Origin: Actinomadura sp. J1-007
GTDB lineage: Bacteria > Actinomycetota > Actinomycetes > Streptosporangiales > Streptosporangiaceae
Direction: 5' to 3'
Assembly: GCF_009793335.1 (NCBI RefSeq)
Contig: NZ_WING01000001.1
Location: forward strand, 5,146,001 to 5,210,000
Length of the DNA stretch: 64,000 nucleotides
Positions within the stretch are counted from its first letter, which is position 1; every line of letters starts with the position of its first letter. The position numbers and the translations under genes were made by a program. The notes beneath the pieces are model-generated. The model saw nothing but the letters and a program-made list of their open reading frames with translations. It was not told the origin of the DNA and ran no database searches. This document shows positions 16,952 to 24,765 of the stretch, one piece after another.

Positions 16952-17758
16952 TCAGCCCTCCATCGCATCCCTGATGAGGCCCTCTGACACTCTCCGAGGC
17001 TGCGCCTCGCCCATGAGGGTGTCATACCGTCGCCGGTACCCGGCGACCTTGGAAGGAGTCACTACGAGTCTCCCTCCGCCCACAGCTTCTATGTACGCTG
17101 CCACACGTTTTCCCCCATGGAGGAGCTGGAACGAACCGTCCACCCCCACGTGTGCTCCTATGTCTCGCGACACGACTCGTAGAACGACGTTGGGCCACCT
17201 GGACACCTCCAGCAGGTACGCAAGCTGCTCCCTCATCACCTCCTTGCCGCCGATGGGGTCCAGCAGCGCCGATTCTTTGATCAGGAATCGCAGCTCAAGG
17301 GGATCCTTTTTTCGTAGTGACTCTTGCCTGGCCAGCCGATCCCGTACCGCTGCGTCGATGTCGGTCACCACGACCGAGACCTCGAACAGCGCTCTCATGT
17401 AGGGCTCCGTTTGGAGCAGCCCTGGCACCACCAAGGCGTTGTACGACTCAATGCGCTCGGCCTGGCGTTCGTACACCACGTACTGGTTCCACCAGTCCGG
17501 ATCATGCGGTCGGTCCCTCTGCCGCACCATGCGGGTCAGGTGCCCGTCAGTCTTCCATCGCAGGTCAAGGGATTCGGCCTGCTCTATCTGTAGTTGTGAC
17601 CGTGCTGCTTCCAGATTTGAGACTTGCGAGGCTGTGACTCCGATGATCTCTCCCACCTGCGCAGTGGTCATGCCCCATGTCAGGCGGAGAAACCTCAGGT
17701 TGGACGCGATCCAGTGCCCATAGTCATTGTCCGGATCGAGGTTGCCGACACGGCTCAT
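16952..17758 (-). CDS. XRE-family helix-turn-helix regulator with DUF5753-type C-terminus
   Basis: 268 aa. An N-terminal Cro/C1-type HTH at ~13-67 (LRFLRLTWGMTTAQVGEIIGV; ASQVSNLEAARSQL) is followed by the long domain typical of actinomycete regulators: YNALVVPGLLQTEPYMRALFE, RQESLRKKDPLELRFLIKESALLD and a SFQLLHGG segment. Such proteins pair with DUF397 small proteins, and one follows here by 2 nt. It is divergent from an HATPase gene, another common neighbour, across an intergenic region holding a CACAAT-N7-ATTGTG palindrome. These systems control development and antibiotic genes in streptomycetes; whether this one regulates the polyketide genes is unknown. Confidence 0.88.
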   Translation of the reverse strand: MSRVGNLDPDNDYGHWIASNLRFLRLTWGMTTAQVGEIIGVTASQVSNLEAARSQLQIEQAESLDLRWKTDGHLTRMVRQRDRPHDPDWWNQYVVYERQAERIESYNALVVPGLLQTEPYMRALFEVSVVVTDIDAAVRDRLARQESLRKKDPLELRFLIKESALLDPIGGKEVMREQLAYLLEVSRWPNVVLRVVSRDIGAHVGVDGSFQLLHGGKRVAAYIEAVGGGRLVVTPSKVAGYRRRYDTLMGEAQPRRVSEGLIRDAMEG

Positions 17759-17784
17759 ATCAAGCCCCTCAAGATCGCAGATTC

Positions 17785-17803
17785 ACAATATCCCGGATTG
17801 TGT
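17785..17803. promoter_or_regulatory. Candidate XRE operator, CACAAT-N7-ATTGTG
   Basis: Perfect 6-bp inverted repeat with 7-nt spacer, just upstream of the XRE start and in the divergent promoter with the HATPase gene. Relatively A+T-rich for this DNA. Confidence 0.45.
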
Positions 17804-17861
17804 ACCACAAGCGTACTCCCTGTAATGCAGGCTGGCGGCCAGTGCAGCCGAAGGAGTATCC

Positions 17862-18266
17862 ATGTGCACAACAGCAGGGCCGGAGGCGGGAGAACGGCTC
17901 TCTCTGGTGGACGCCGGCGTGGCCGCGGCCGCTATGGCGAGGTCATTCACCATGGACGAAATGGTGCGGGCTGGGGCTTCCGTCCTTCTTGGGGAAGATG
18001 CCCAGCTCGTCGTGAGCGAGCTGGTGTCCAATGCGGTGAAACACGCCCCCGGCCCGACGGCTCTTTATGTCGCCGCGTCCCCCGAAACCGTGATTCTGGA
18101 GGTGTGGGACCAGGGCACAGGGCTCCCTCGCGTACGGGTCCCAAGCCTTGAGGACGATTCCGGACGTGGGCTGAACATCATCAATGAGCTGAGCGGCCAT
18201 CGGCTCAGTTGGAAGCGCCATGCCGATGGCTGCAAGTCCGTCCGAGTCGTCCTAGGCGCAGGATGA
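17862..18266 (+). CDS. ATP-binding protein, anti-sigma-factor-kinase-like HATPase
   Basis: ATG 17862 follows GAAGGAG; 134 aa. A GHKL-type ATPase domain with N-box QLVVSELVSNAVKHAPG, G1 box LEVWDQGTGLPRV and G2-like DDSGRGLNIINELS fills the protein. There is no phosphoacceptor or sensor domain. This is the stand-alone RsbW/SpoIIAB-like class very common in actinomycetes, often next to XRE/DUF397 pairs, as here. Its target is not identifiable. Confidence 0.82.
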   Translation: MCTTAGPEAGERLSLVDAGVAAAAMARSFTMDEMVRAGASVLLGEDAQLVVSELVSNAVKHAPGPTALYVAASPETVILEVWDQGTGLPRVRVPSLEDDSGRGLNIINELSGHRLSWKRHADGCKSVRVVLGAG

Positions 18267-18538
18267 TCTCAACGGACGGCTCGTTCCGTCGTGGGCGGAG
18301 GCGGAACGAGTCCGTGGAGAGGCCGGTGTGGTGCCCGTGCCCCCGGGCCCGTCACGAAAGTGGATCTTGGACACAGGTGGTCAAGGTTGTGGGGCGCGGG
18401 GATCCGATGGTGGTCAAGCCGGAGAGCGTTCCGACAAGGCGTACGACTCCCGGGCGGGGCCGCGCCTACCCGGATGCGCTGAATTTGCGGTCCGCAGACT
18501 TTGAAACGACCGTGCATTTCGCGGCCATCGAGGAATGG

Positions 18539-19327
18539 CTATGACCGGAACGTTCGGGACGGACTCTGGCTCGGGGAGCTCAACCGTTCGATCTCGGAGA
18601 GCACGTGGTGCACATGTGGACGCACCTGCGCTCGCAATGTCTCGCTCCAGTCTTCCTCGCTGTAACGGTAGTTGAGGTAGAGCTGCCGGGCGTATTCGAG
18701 GACGGGGCGGTGTTCGAGTGGGAGCTGAGCTAGAGCCCATTCGGCGGCGGCGTCCTTCGACCTGATCTGGCCGGTGGCGAGTGTGGTCCAGATACGTGCG
18801 AAAGTCAGCAGGACGTTGCGGGTGTCGCTGTCCAGTTCGTCGAGCAGGTCGGGAATGGCCGTCACGCTGGCCCGGACCACGTCGGAGTGTGGGACGGGGG
18901 CGAGGACCTGTGTCAGCCGCGGGCCGGTGAGGGCGCGGTCCGCGGTCAGCGCCATCGTGATCAGCAGGGCCAGATCAGGCATCGGCTCCGGCCGGGGGAC
19001 CTTCCCAGCCTCGTACTCGGCGCGCAGCCATTCGCCGTACAGGAAGTCGCAGGCCGGAGGATAACGCCATGGCCGGACCTCGTCCTGAACGACCACGATG
19101 AGCTCGACCGGGCGGGCCCCGTCCCCGGAACCGGAGATCCCGAGCAGGCCGCCCAGCAGCGCCCGTCGCTCCCGCTCGTCCATCGACCGTCCGGAGACGA
19201 CCAGAACGTCCAGGTCGCTGGCCGGCCGGAGGCCGCCGAGCACGCACGACCCATGAAGATATGCACCGACGAGGTCCCCGCCCAGCACACCGCGGGCCAA
19301 CCTCACGATCTCCTCAAGCTGATTCAC
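18539..19327 (-). CDS. Aminoglycoside-nucleotidyltransferase-like protein (AadA/DUF4111 type)
   Basis: 262 aa. The nucleotidyltransferase core GSCVLGGLRPASDLDVLVV (~26-44) has the GS and DxD residues (Asp38, Asp40) that bind Mg-ATP in ANT(3'')/ANT(9) enzymes. The C-terminal half (LLTFARIWTTLATGQIRSKDAAAEWAL; YLNYRYSEEDW) matches the helical domain of AadA-like proteins. It probably adenylylates an aminoglycoside-like substrate. Lying inside the accessory block between polyketide arms, it may be cargo resistance rather than self-resistance. The exact substrate is unknown. Confidence 0.8.
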   Translation of the reverse strand: MNQLEEIVRLARGVLGGDLVGAYLHGSCVLGGLRPASDLDVLVVSGRSMDERERRALLGGLLGISGSGDGARPVELIVVVQDEVRPWRYPPACDFLYGEWLRAEYEAGKVPRPEPMPDLALLITMALTADRALTGPRLTQVLAPVPHSDVVRASVTAIPDLLDELDSDTRNVLLTFARIWTTLATGQIRSKDAAAEWALAQLPLEHRPVLEYARQLYLNYRYSEEDWSETLRAQVRPHVHHVLSEIERLSSPSQSPSRTFRS

Positions 19328-19635
19328 CGCGTCAGTGTCTCTCGCGTCGGGTCCGACCGCACGGCAATATGGCCCGGCTCGCGGTCGGCTCGCGATCGGC
19401 CGTCATGCGGCCGTGCTGGTCACACCCGCCACCGAGCGGCCCTGAACAGCGCTTTCGCAACAGGCCCCCTTACCGTCAGGCCCACCTTGCTGTGGCCTGG
19501 CGAAGGAGAGCCCACCGGAAACTGGGAGCGAGTACCCCGCCTATCTGGCACCTCACACCTCTCTTACTCAACACCCTTAACGCTCTCCCTTCCGCGACCA
19601 TTAACGCTCAGCGACGGTGTCGATACTGTCTGAGC
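19328..19635. other. Divergent intergenic region between nucleotidyltransferase and HNH genes
   Basis: It holds the start regions of both flanking genes. The segment 19570-19630 is less G+C-rich and probably carries the HNH-gene promoter. No gene or clear operator is seen. Confidence 0.3.
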
Positions 19636-21048
19636 ATGTGTTCGATGGCAGATGATCTCGCGTCGCTGTCCACCGCTGAACTGGTGGACCGCGCGATGGC
19701 GGCCGCCGCGGAACTGGCCCGGCGGCAGCCGCCAGAGACGGCTGCTGAATGCCTGGAATCGGCCGAGAGACTTGCCGGTGCCCTGGACGTGGCCGAACGC
19801 GCCCTCGCGGGCTTTATCGGCGTCGTTGACGCGTCTGGTGAAACGCGTCGGTGGGGTCTTCCATCGACTCAGGCATGGTTGCGTTCGCGGCTAGGAATGC
19901 GCGACGCCCGAGCCAGGGAACGCATCACGTTGGCCCGGCAGCTGGCCCGTTTGCCGAAGGTGGACATGCTGTTGGCCACGGGTGGGCTCTCGTTCGGACA
20001 TGCCGCGACCATTGCCAGGGCGGTGACCCGGTTGGACGGTCCGGACTGTGCCGCTGCCGAGGGCATTCTGCTCGGTCTGGTCGAGCAAGGATGCCCGCCC
20101 GGAAAGGTCGCCGCGACCGGGGACCGGATCGGTGAGGTGATAGCGGAACGCGACGGAACCGAACGCCCGCCTGAAGCACAGGCCCGCGGCTACGAGCGTT
20201 CATGGGTGTCCTCGGTGCGTTCGCTGGATGGCGGCCGTTATCTGAAGGGATGGCTGAACGCCGAGGATGCTGCCGTCTGGGACGCCGCGTTGGGTCCCCT
20301 GGCAAAGCCGGCCGGTGCCGATGACCGCCGCGACCTGCCCGAACGGACCGCGGCGGCGCTCACCGCAGTGCTGAGCGGCGGGCACGTCTCCGGCCAGGTC
20401 ACCGTGGTGATGGATCTCGACACCCTGAACGGCGGACACACCCCCGCCCGCCTCGGCGACGGCTCACCGATCCCGGCCCCGCAAGCACGACGCATAGCGC
20501 TGGCCGCCGGTGTGTCCGCGCTGATCCTGGGGCGGAAGAACGTCCCGCTCTACCTCGGGCGGCGCGTACGGTTCGCGACCGCGGCCCAACGCCGAGTCCT
20601 CCAGGTGCTGTACCCGGTCTGCGTCGTCAACGGTTGTGAAGTTCCGGGGCATCTCTGCGAAGTCGACCACGTCGACGGATGGGCCCTGGCCAACGGTGCC
20701 ACCGACATCGACCGACTGGTGCTGTGCTGCGCTTGGCACAACCGCTTCAAGCACGCACAGCCAGAGCGGATTAGCATCCGGCAAACCCCAGACGGCCTCT
20801 ACACCTACCGCCTCCTCTCACCCGGCCACCGGAGCGGTAAGTCACCCGGCCACCGGAGCGGTAAGAACGAGACATCCGGCTTCCACGTCAACCGCAACCA
20901 GCCCAACAACCCGGACACCACACGGCCCAACACCTCCCGGTCCCGGGCGCACCGAAGCACCCGCACCACGCAACGCCCCCCAAGCCACCGACCCGCAAAA
21001 CGTTCGCTCCATCCCTCCCACAGCGACAGGCAACCCACAGGTCCGTAA
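19636..21048 (+). CDS. DUF222 domain HNH endonuclease (13E12-repeat family)
   Basis: I use ATG 19636 (second ATG at 19645 possible); upstream frame is non-coding in character. 470 aa. The DUF222 region (LVDRAMAAAAELARR; RWGLPSTQAWLRSRLGM; ARERITLARQLARLP) covers most of the N-terminal 330 residues. An HNH nuclease motif follows (VNGCEVPGHLCEVDHVDGW ... DRLVLCCAWHNRFKH). The tail is a low-complexity Ser/Arg/Thr/Pro region with an exact 24-bp tandem repeat (SPGHRSGK twice, 20819-20866). This repetitive family is abundant in mycobacteria and other actinomycetes, and is thought to be mobile or selfish. Confidence 0.85.
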   Translation: MCSMADDLASLSTAELVDRAMAAAAELARRQPPETAAECLESAERLAGALDVAERALAGFIGVVDASGETRRWGLPSTQAWLRSRLGMRDARARERITLARQLARLPKVDMLLATGGLSFGHAATIARAVTRLDGPDCAAAEGILLGLVEQGCPPGKVAATGDRIGEVIAERDGTERPPEAQARGYERSWVSSVRSLDGGRYLKGWLNAEDAAVWDAALGPLAKPAGADDRRDLPERTAAALTAVLSGGHVSGQVTVVMDLDTLNGGHTPARLGDGSPIPAPQARRIALAAGVSALILGRKNVPLYLGRRVRFATAAQRRVLQVLYPVCVVNGCEVPGHLCEVDHVDGWALANGATDIDRLVLCCAWHNRFKHAQPERISIRQTPDGLYTYRLLSPGHRSGKSPGHRSGKNETSGFHVNRNQPNNPDTTRPNTSRSRAHRSTRTTQRPPSHRPAKRSLHPSHSDRQPTGP

Positions 21049-21114
21049 AACCCAACTCCCCACTCAGCCGCTAACACTGCAACGGCACTTGTGTTGCGGT
21101 TCGTAGTGATCACG

Positions 21115-21475
21115 GCGTGTGTGGCCGTCGATGTGGTTGTTGCGGACCTGGACCGGGTGCACGCGCGGATCGCGGGCAGGTTCGTCCTGTCCGAGCCGCG
21201 TGAGCGGGTCCGGGGAATGCGTCCGGGCTGGTCGCGGGGTTGGAGCGCAAGAATGGGTGGACGCCGGCCGAGCATGCCGGTGCGGTTTCACCTGATGGGA
21301 TGCAGCGATTGCTGCGGCGGGCGGACTGGGACGTCGATGGCGCCCGGGACGATCTGCGGGGCTACGCCGTCGAGTATCTGGGGCACCGTGAGGGCGTGCT
21401 GGTCGTCGATGACACCGGGTTCTTGAAGAAGGGCACCTGCTCAGCCGGGGGGTGCAGCGGCAATACTCCGGGCTC
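21115..21475 (+). pseudogene. Decayed IS701-type (IS4-like) transposase N-terminus
   Basis: Pieces in different frames match the actinomycete IS701 family: DLDRVHARIAGRFVLSEPRERVRG, then GLERKNGWTPAEHAGAVSPDG, RLLRRADWDVDGARDDLRGY, LVVDDTGFLKKGT, and finally VQRQYSG. At least two frameshifts lie between them (near 21220 and 21445), and everything after VQRQYSG is lost. The DD(E)-type first aspartates (VDDTGF) are present but the catalytic core is incomplete, so it is inactive. No terminal inverted repeats were found by eye. Confidence 0.75.
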
Positions 21476-21643
21476 CTTGATGCCCGCGGCAGGCAGGGTG
21501 TTGAGGGGCTGGACGGACGTGAGGGTGCCGGCTTGGGGGCTGGTTGCCGCTGGCCGAACGGCACGCGCGTCTTTGGCGGCCATCACGGAATCGGTGTGTC
21601 GTCAGGGGATGGCGGCTGCGGGGAGGGGGCAGGCCGGGCCAGT

Positions 21644-22117
21644 TCAGAAGGAGAATGTCATGACTGCGGCTTCGTTCCTGTCTGCGGTGGCGTTGAAGAA
21701 TCGGACCAGGGCCTCGTAGGGCTCCCGCAGGTAATGCAGGCCGGTGTCGCCGCGGGGTTTCCAGGTTCCGGGGTAGACGTCTTCGGCGTCCATGTCGGCC
21801 GGGTCGTAGTGGACGGCCAGGGTCTCGAAGTCGGCCTTCCGGAGCAGGTCGGCGGCCTCCTTCACCTCTTCGGGGTCCCAGCCGTTCATGCCTTCGGCGT
21901 CCAGGAAGCTGCCGTCGATCTGCAACTCGATGCCGACATCGGCCGCGTCCAGGAGGTACTGGATGCCGGCCCACGCCTTGTCCAGGCCCACCGTATCCAG
22001 CGTGCCTTCGCTCGACTCCATGCGGCTGTCGATCAGGGACTGGAGCCATTGCGGGTCTTCGTCGCCTCGTTTCAATTCCTGCTGTGTGACGCGGGTGAAG
22101 GACATGTATCGGCCCAC
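21644..22117 (-). CDS. DUF1877 (YfbM-like) family protein
   Basis: GTG 22117 with GGAG upstream is preferred to ATG 22105; 157 aa. The start SFTRVTQQELKRG, the middle LDKAWAGIQYLLDA ... GWDPEEVKEAADLLRK and the end YLREPYEALVRFFNATAD are typical of DUF1877 proteins. These are small cytosolic proteins of unknown biochemical role in many bacteria. Convergent with the IS remnant; probably part of the accessory block. Confidence 0.75.
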   Translation of the reverse strand: MGRYMSFTRVTQQELKRGDEDPQWLQSLIDSRMESSEGTLDTVGLDKAWAGIQYLLDAADVGIELQIDGSFLDAEGMNGWDPEEVKEAADLLRKADFETLAVHYDPADMDAEDVYPGTWKPRGDTGLHYLREPYEALVRFFNATADRNEAAVMTFSF

Positions 22118-22242
22118 TCGTTGCTCCTATTCCGATTTTGCGCAGGGGGGTCCGAGAATGCCATGCGCCGCTGGGCGGGTCAGGTGGTTCGGGGGAGGGG
22201 GCGGCTTGTGGCTGTGGGACCGTTCGTCTAGGCTTACCGTTC

Positions 22243-22566
22243 GTGGGCACTTACCAAGCTGATGACGCGCTCGCCGCGCTGGGGGATCCCACCAGGCGCG
22301 CGATCATCACGTGTCTGGCGGAACGGCCGCGGGCGGTCGGGGAGCTCGCCGACGAGCTGCCGGTCAGCAGGCCCGCGGTGTCCCAGCATCTGAAGGTGCT
22401 GAAGAACGCGGGGCTGGTCACCGAACGCGCGGTCGGCACGCGGAGGATCTACCGGCTCGACCCGGCGGGCGTGGCCGCGCTGCGTGATCAGCTCGACGCC
22501 TTCTGGGGGCGGGCCATGGCGGGCTACCAGGAGGCCGCCGAGCGACCGAGCGAGGAGAAACCATGA
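22243..22566 (+). CDS. ArsR-family winged-helix regulator
   Basis: GTG 22243; 107 aa. ALGDPTRRAIITCLAERPRAVGELADELPVSRPAVSQHLKVLKNAGLV is the full ArsR HTH. No metal-binding cysteines are visible. The stop overlaps the next start (ATGA), the standard ArsR/AHSA1 pair. The leader is very short, so it may be leaderless, with a TAGGCTTAC -10-like box at 22229-22237. It probably represses its own operon. Confidence 0.85.
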   Translation: MGTYQADDALAALGDPTRRAIITCLAERPRAVGELADELPVSRPAVSQHLKVLKNAGLVTERAVGTRRIYRLDPAGVAALRDQLDAFWGRAMAGYQEAAERPSEEKP

Positions 22567-23033
22567 CCGAGTCAGCAGCGGTGGTGCGCAGGGAGACCGT
22601 CGTGCGGGCACCGATCGAGCGGGCGTTCACCGTGTTCACCGAGCGGTTCGGTGATTTCAAGCCGCCGGAGCACAACCTGCTCAAGGCGCCGATCGCGGAG
22701 ACGGTGTTCGAGCCCAAGGTCGGGGGCCACATCTACGACCGCGGTGAGGACGGCAGCGAGTGCCGGTGGGCGCGCGTCCTGGCGTACGAGCCGCCGGACC
22801 GCGTGGTGTTCAGCTGGGACATCGGCGTGCGATGGCAGCTGGAGACAGAGCCGGAGAACACCAGCGAGGTGGAGGTGCGGTTCATCGCCGAGACGCCGGA
22901 GCGCACCCGGGTCGTACTGGAGCACCGCGACATCGACCGGCACGGGCCCGGCTGGCAGGCCATCGCCGATGGCATCGGCGGCGACGCCGGATGGCCGCTG
23001 TACCTGTCGCGTTACGCCGGCCTGTTCGCGTAG
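22563..23033 (+). CDS. SRPBCC/AHSA1-domain protein
   Basis: 156 aa, translationally coupled to the ArsR gene. It has the START/Bet v1-like pattern: VVRRETVVRAPIERAFTVFTERFGDF at the N-terminus, GGHIYDRGEDGSECRWARVLAYEPPDRVVFSW in the middle, and a C-terminal helix (GWQAIADGIGG.AGWPLYLSRYAGLF). Members bind hydrophobic ligands; AHSA1 types in ArsR pairs have mostly unknown ligands. It ends 12 nt from the convergent aromatic hydroxylase. Confidence 0.85.
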   Translation: MTESAAVVRRETVVRAPIERAFTVFTERFGDFKPPEHNLLKAPIAETVFEPKVGGHIYDRGEDGSECRWARVLAYEPPDRVVFSWDIGVRWQLETEPENTSEVEVRFIAETPERTRVVLEHRDIDRHGPGWQAIADGIGGDAGWPLYLSRYAGLFA

Positions 23034-23044
23034 GGGCGCCCAGG

Positions 23045-24625
23045 TCAGGCGTGCAGGATGCGGTGCAGGGCGTCCGCCAGGGCGGTGGCGGGGGAGTCGG
23101 GGAGGGATGGGGAGCGCCAGGCCACGTAGCCGTCGGGGCGGACGAGGGCCGCGCCGGTGGGGCCGAGGCGGTAGCGCGGTTCCCAGGCGTGGTCGACGTC
23201 GATCAGGTGGATGCCGTCCCCCTCCGGGCCTACTCGGAATCCGCGGAGGGGGACGGCCGTCTCGGCGGCCACCTGGTAGGCGGCCTCGACCCAGGGCGCG
23301 CCGCCGGGGCCGGTCAGCAGGGTGAACGCGTCGTGGAAGAGGTCGTGGACGGTGATCCGCGCGCCCGCGCGGGAGAGCCACAGGTGCGGGGCGCGGGTGC
23401 CCGGCGCGGCGTGCTGGGCGAGGTCGTCGCCGTAGACGGACGGGTGGGCGGGGCCGAGGACGGCGCTGGAGTTGTAGCGCTGGCCGAGGGTGCAGAGCGT
23501 GTCGTCCACGTCGTCCACGACCGGGGTGTTGCTGAAGCGGGCCTCCTGGCGGCGGACGGTGATGCCCGCGAGCGCCTGGGCGGCGGGACGGCGTTCGGCC
23601 TCGTAGGTGTCGAGCAGCGACGGTGACGCCCAGCCGTTGATGACGGCGGCGAGCTTCCACGCGAGGTTGTGGGCGTCCTGGACGGCGGCGTTCGCGCCCA
23701 TCGCCCCGGCGGGGGGCCAGACGTGGGCGCTGTCGCCGACGAGGAAGACGTCGCCGCTGCGGAATGCGTCCGCCACGCCCACGGCCTCCTCCCAGCAGGC
23801 GATGTCGAGGATCTCCAGGGGGACGTCGCGTCCGATGACCGTGCGGGCCGCCTTCGCGCAGCGTTCGGCGGTGAAGTCGGACGGCGACTCGCGCGCCGGG
23901 TCGTAGGTGAAGCTGACCGCCCACTGCCCTTCGACGGAGGTGGTGAGGAACGAGCCGAAGCCGCCGAGCTCGGGGTTCATCACGATCCAGAACATGGCCC
24001 GCTTCGTGACGATCTCCGAGAGGTCCGCCTCGACGAGGAACGTCACCCAGCTCTGCGTCACGCCGGGCCCCTCGCGGGTGATCCCGGCGGACGGGCCGAT
24101 CGTTCCCCGGAACCCGTCGGCGGCGATCAGCCGGTCGGCGCGGATGGTGTGCCGCGCGCCGGTGGCGTCGGCGACCGTGGCCGTGATCCCGTCCGGGCCG
24201 GGCTCGGCCGACAGGCAGCGGGCGCCGAAGCGGATGTCGGCGCCGCGGGCGCGGGCCGCGTCGATCAGGATCGGCTCGACGGTGCGCTGGTCGGCCATGC
24301 CGAACCCGCAGGCCGTCAGGTCGGGCAGCGGCGCGCGGGCGTCGTCGCCGAGCAGCCAGGTCCACTCGCCGGCCAGCGACGCGCAGCGCACCACGCCCGA
24401 CTCGCCGTCGAACGGGCGGCCCGCCTCGCGGATCCGCGGCTCGATCCCGAGCGGCCGGTACAGCTCCATCGTGCGCTGGTTGATGCCCCGCGCGCGGCCC
24501 TGCACCGAGACCCCCGGATGCCGGTCGACCAGCGTGCAGCGCACGCCGTGGTGCGACAGGAACAGCGCGGACGCGAGGCCCGCGTAGCCGCCGCCCACGA
24601 TGAGCACCGGAACCGACTCGTCCAT
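23045..24625 (-). CDS. FAD-dependent aromatic polyketide hydroxylase (PgaE/RdmE-type)
   Basis: ATG 24625 with GGAGG upstream; 526 aa, the usual length. FAD motifs: VLIVGGGYAGLASALFLSHHG (6-26), DRLIAADGFRGTIG and GDVFLVGDSAHVWPPAGAMGANAAVQDAHNL. A C-terminal thioredoxin-like domain follows (~400-526). Enzymes of this class hydroxylate polycyclic aromatic polyketides such as angucyclines, anthracyclines and tetracyclines using NADPH and O2. It is the first gene of the right arm, divergent from another FAD oxidoreductase. A relic of the same C-terminus lies at 16.6 kb. Confidence 0.88.
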   Translation of the reverse strand: MDESVPVLIVGGGYAGLASALFLSHHGVRCTLVDRHPGVSVQGRARGINQRTMELYRPLGIEPRIREAGRPFDGESGVVRCASLAGEWTWLLGDDARAPLPDLTACGFGMADQRTVEPILIDAARARGADIRFGARCLSAEPGPDGITATVADATGARHTIRADRLIAADGFRGTIGPSAGITREGPGVTQSWVTFLVEADLSEIVTKRAMFWIVMNPELGGFGSFLTTSVEGQWAVSFTYDPARESPSDFTAERCAKAARTVIGRDVPLEILDIACWEEAVGVADAFRSGDVFLVGDSAHVWPPAGAMGANAAVQDAHNLAWKLAAVINGWASPSLLDTYEAERRPAAQALAGITVRRQEARFSNTPVVDDVDDTLCTLGQRYNSSAVLGPAHPSVYGDDLAQHAAPGTRAPHLWLSRAGARITVHDLFHDAFTLLTGPGGAPWVEAAYQVAAETAVPLRGFRVGPEGDGIHLIDVDHAWEPRYRLGPTGAALVRPDGYVAWRSPSLPDSPATALADALHRILHA

Positions 24626-24666
24626 GATCGACCTCCGTCCTCTGCCCGGCGAGCCTCACACCGCGC

Positions 24667-24685
24667 GCTCAAGATTCGCTGGAGG
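24667..24685. promoter_or_regulatory. Weak copy of the TCAA-N7 operator motif (site B)
   Basis: GCTCAAG-ATTCG-CTGGAGG lies between the divergent hydroxylase and FAD-oxidoreductase genes. Left half is identical to the perfect site at 34824; the right half is degenerate. Confidence 0.25.
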
Positions 24686-24765
24686 CGGGTCGAGCGCCCT
24701 TCCAGCGGGTGTCGACGCCGGAGGGCCACGATCGGCACGTTGCCGCCGGGACCTGGAGGAACGCC

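Noticed and set aside
18267..18538. Possible small gene between the HATPase and nucleotidyltransferase
   Set aside because: Open frames lack a ribosome site and recognisable domain, and composition is not clearly coding.
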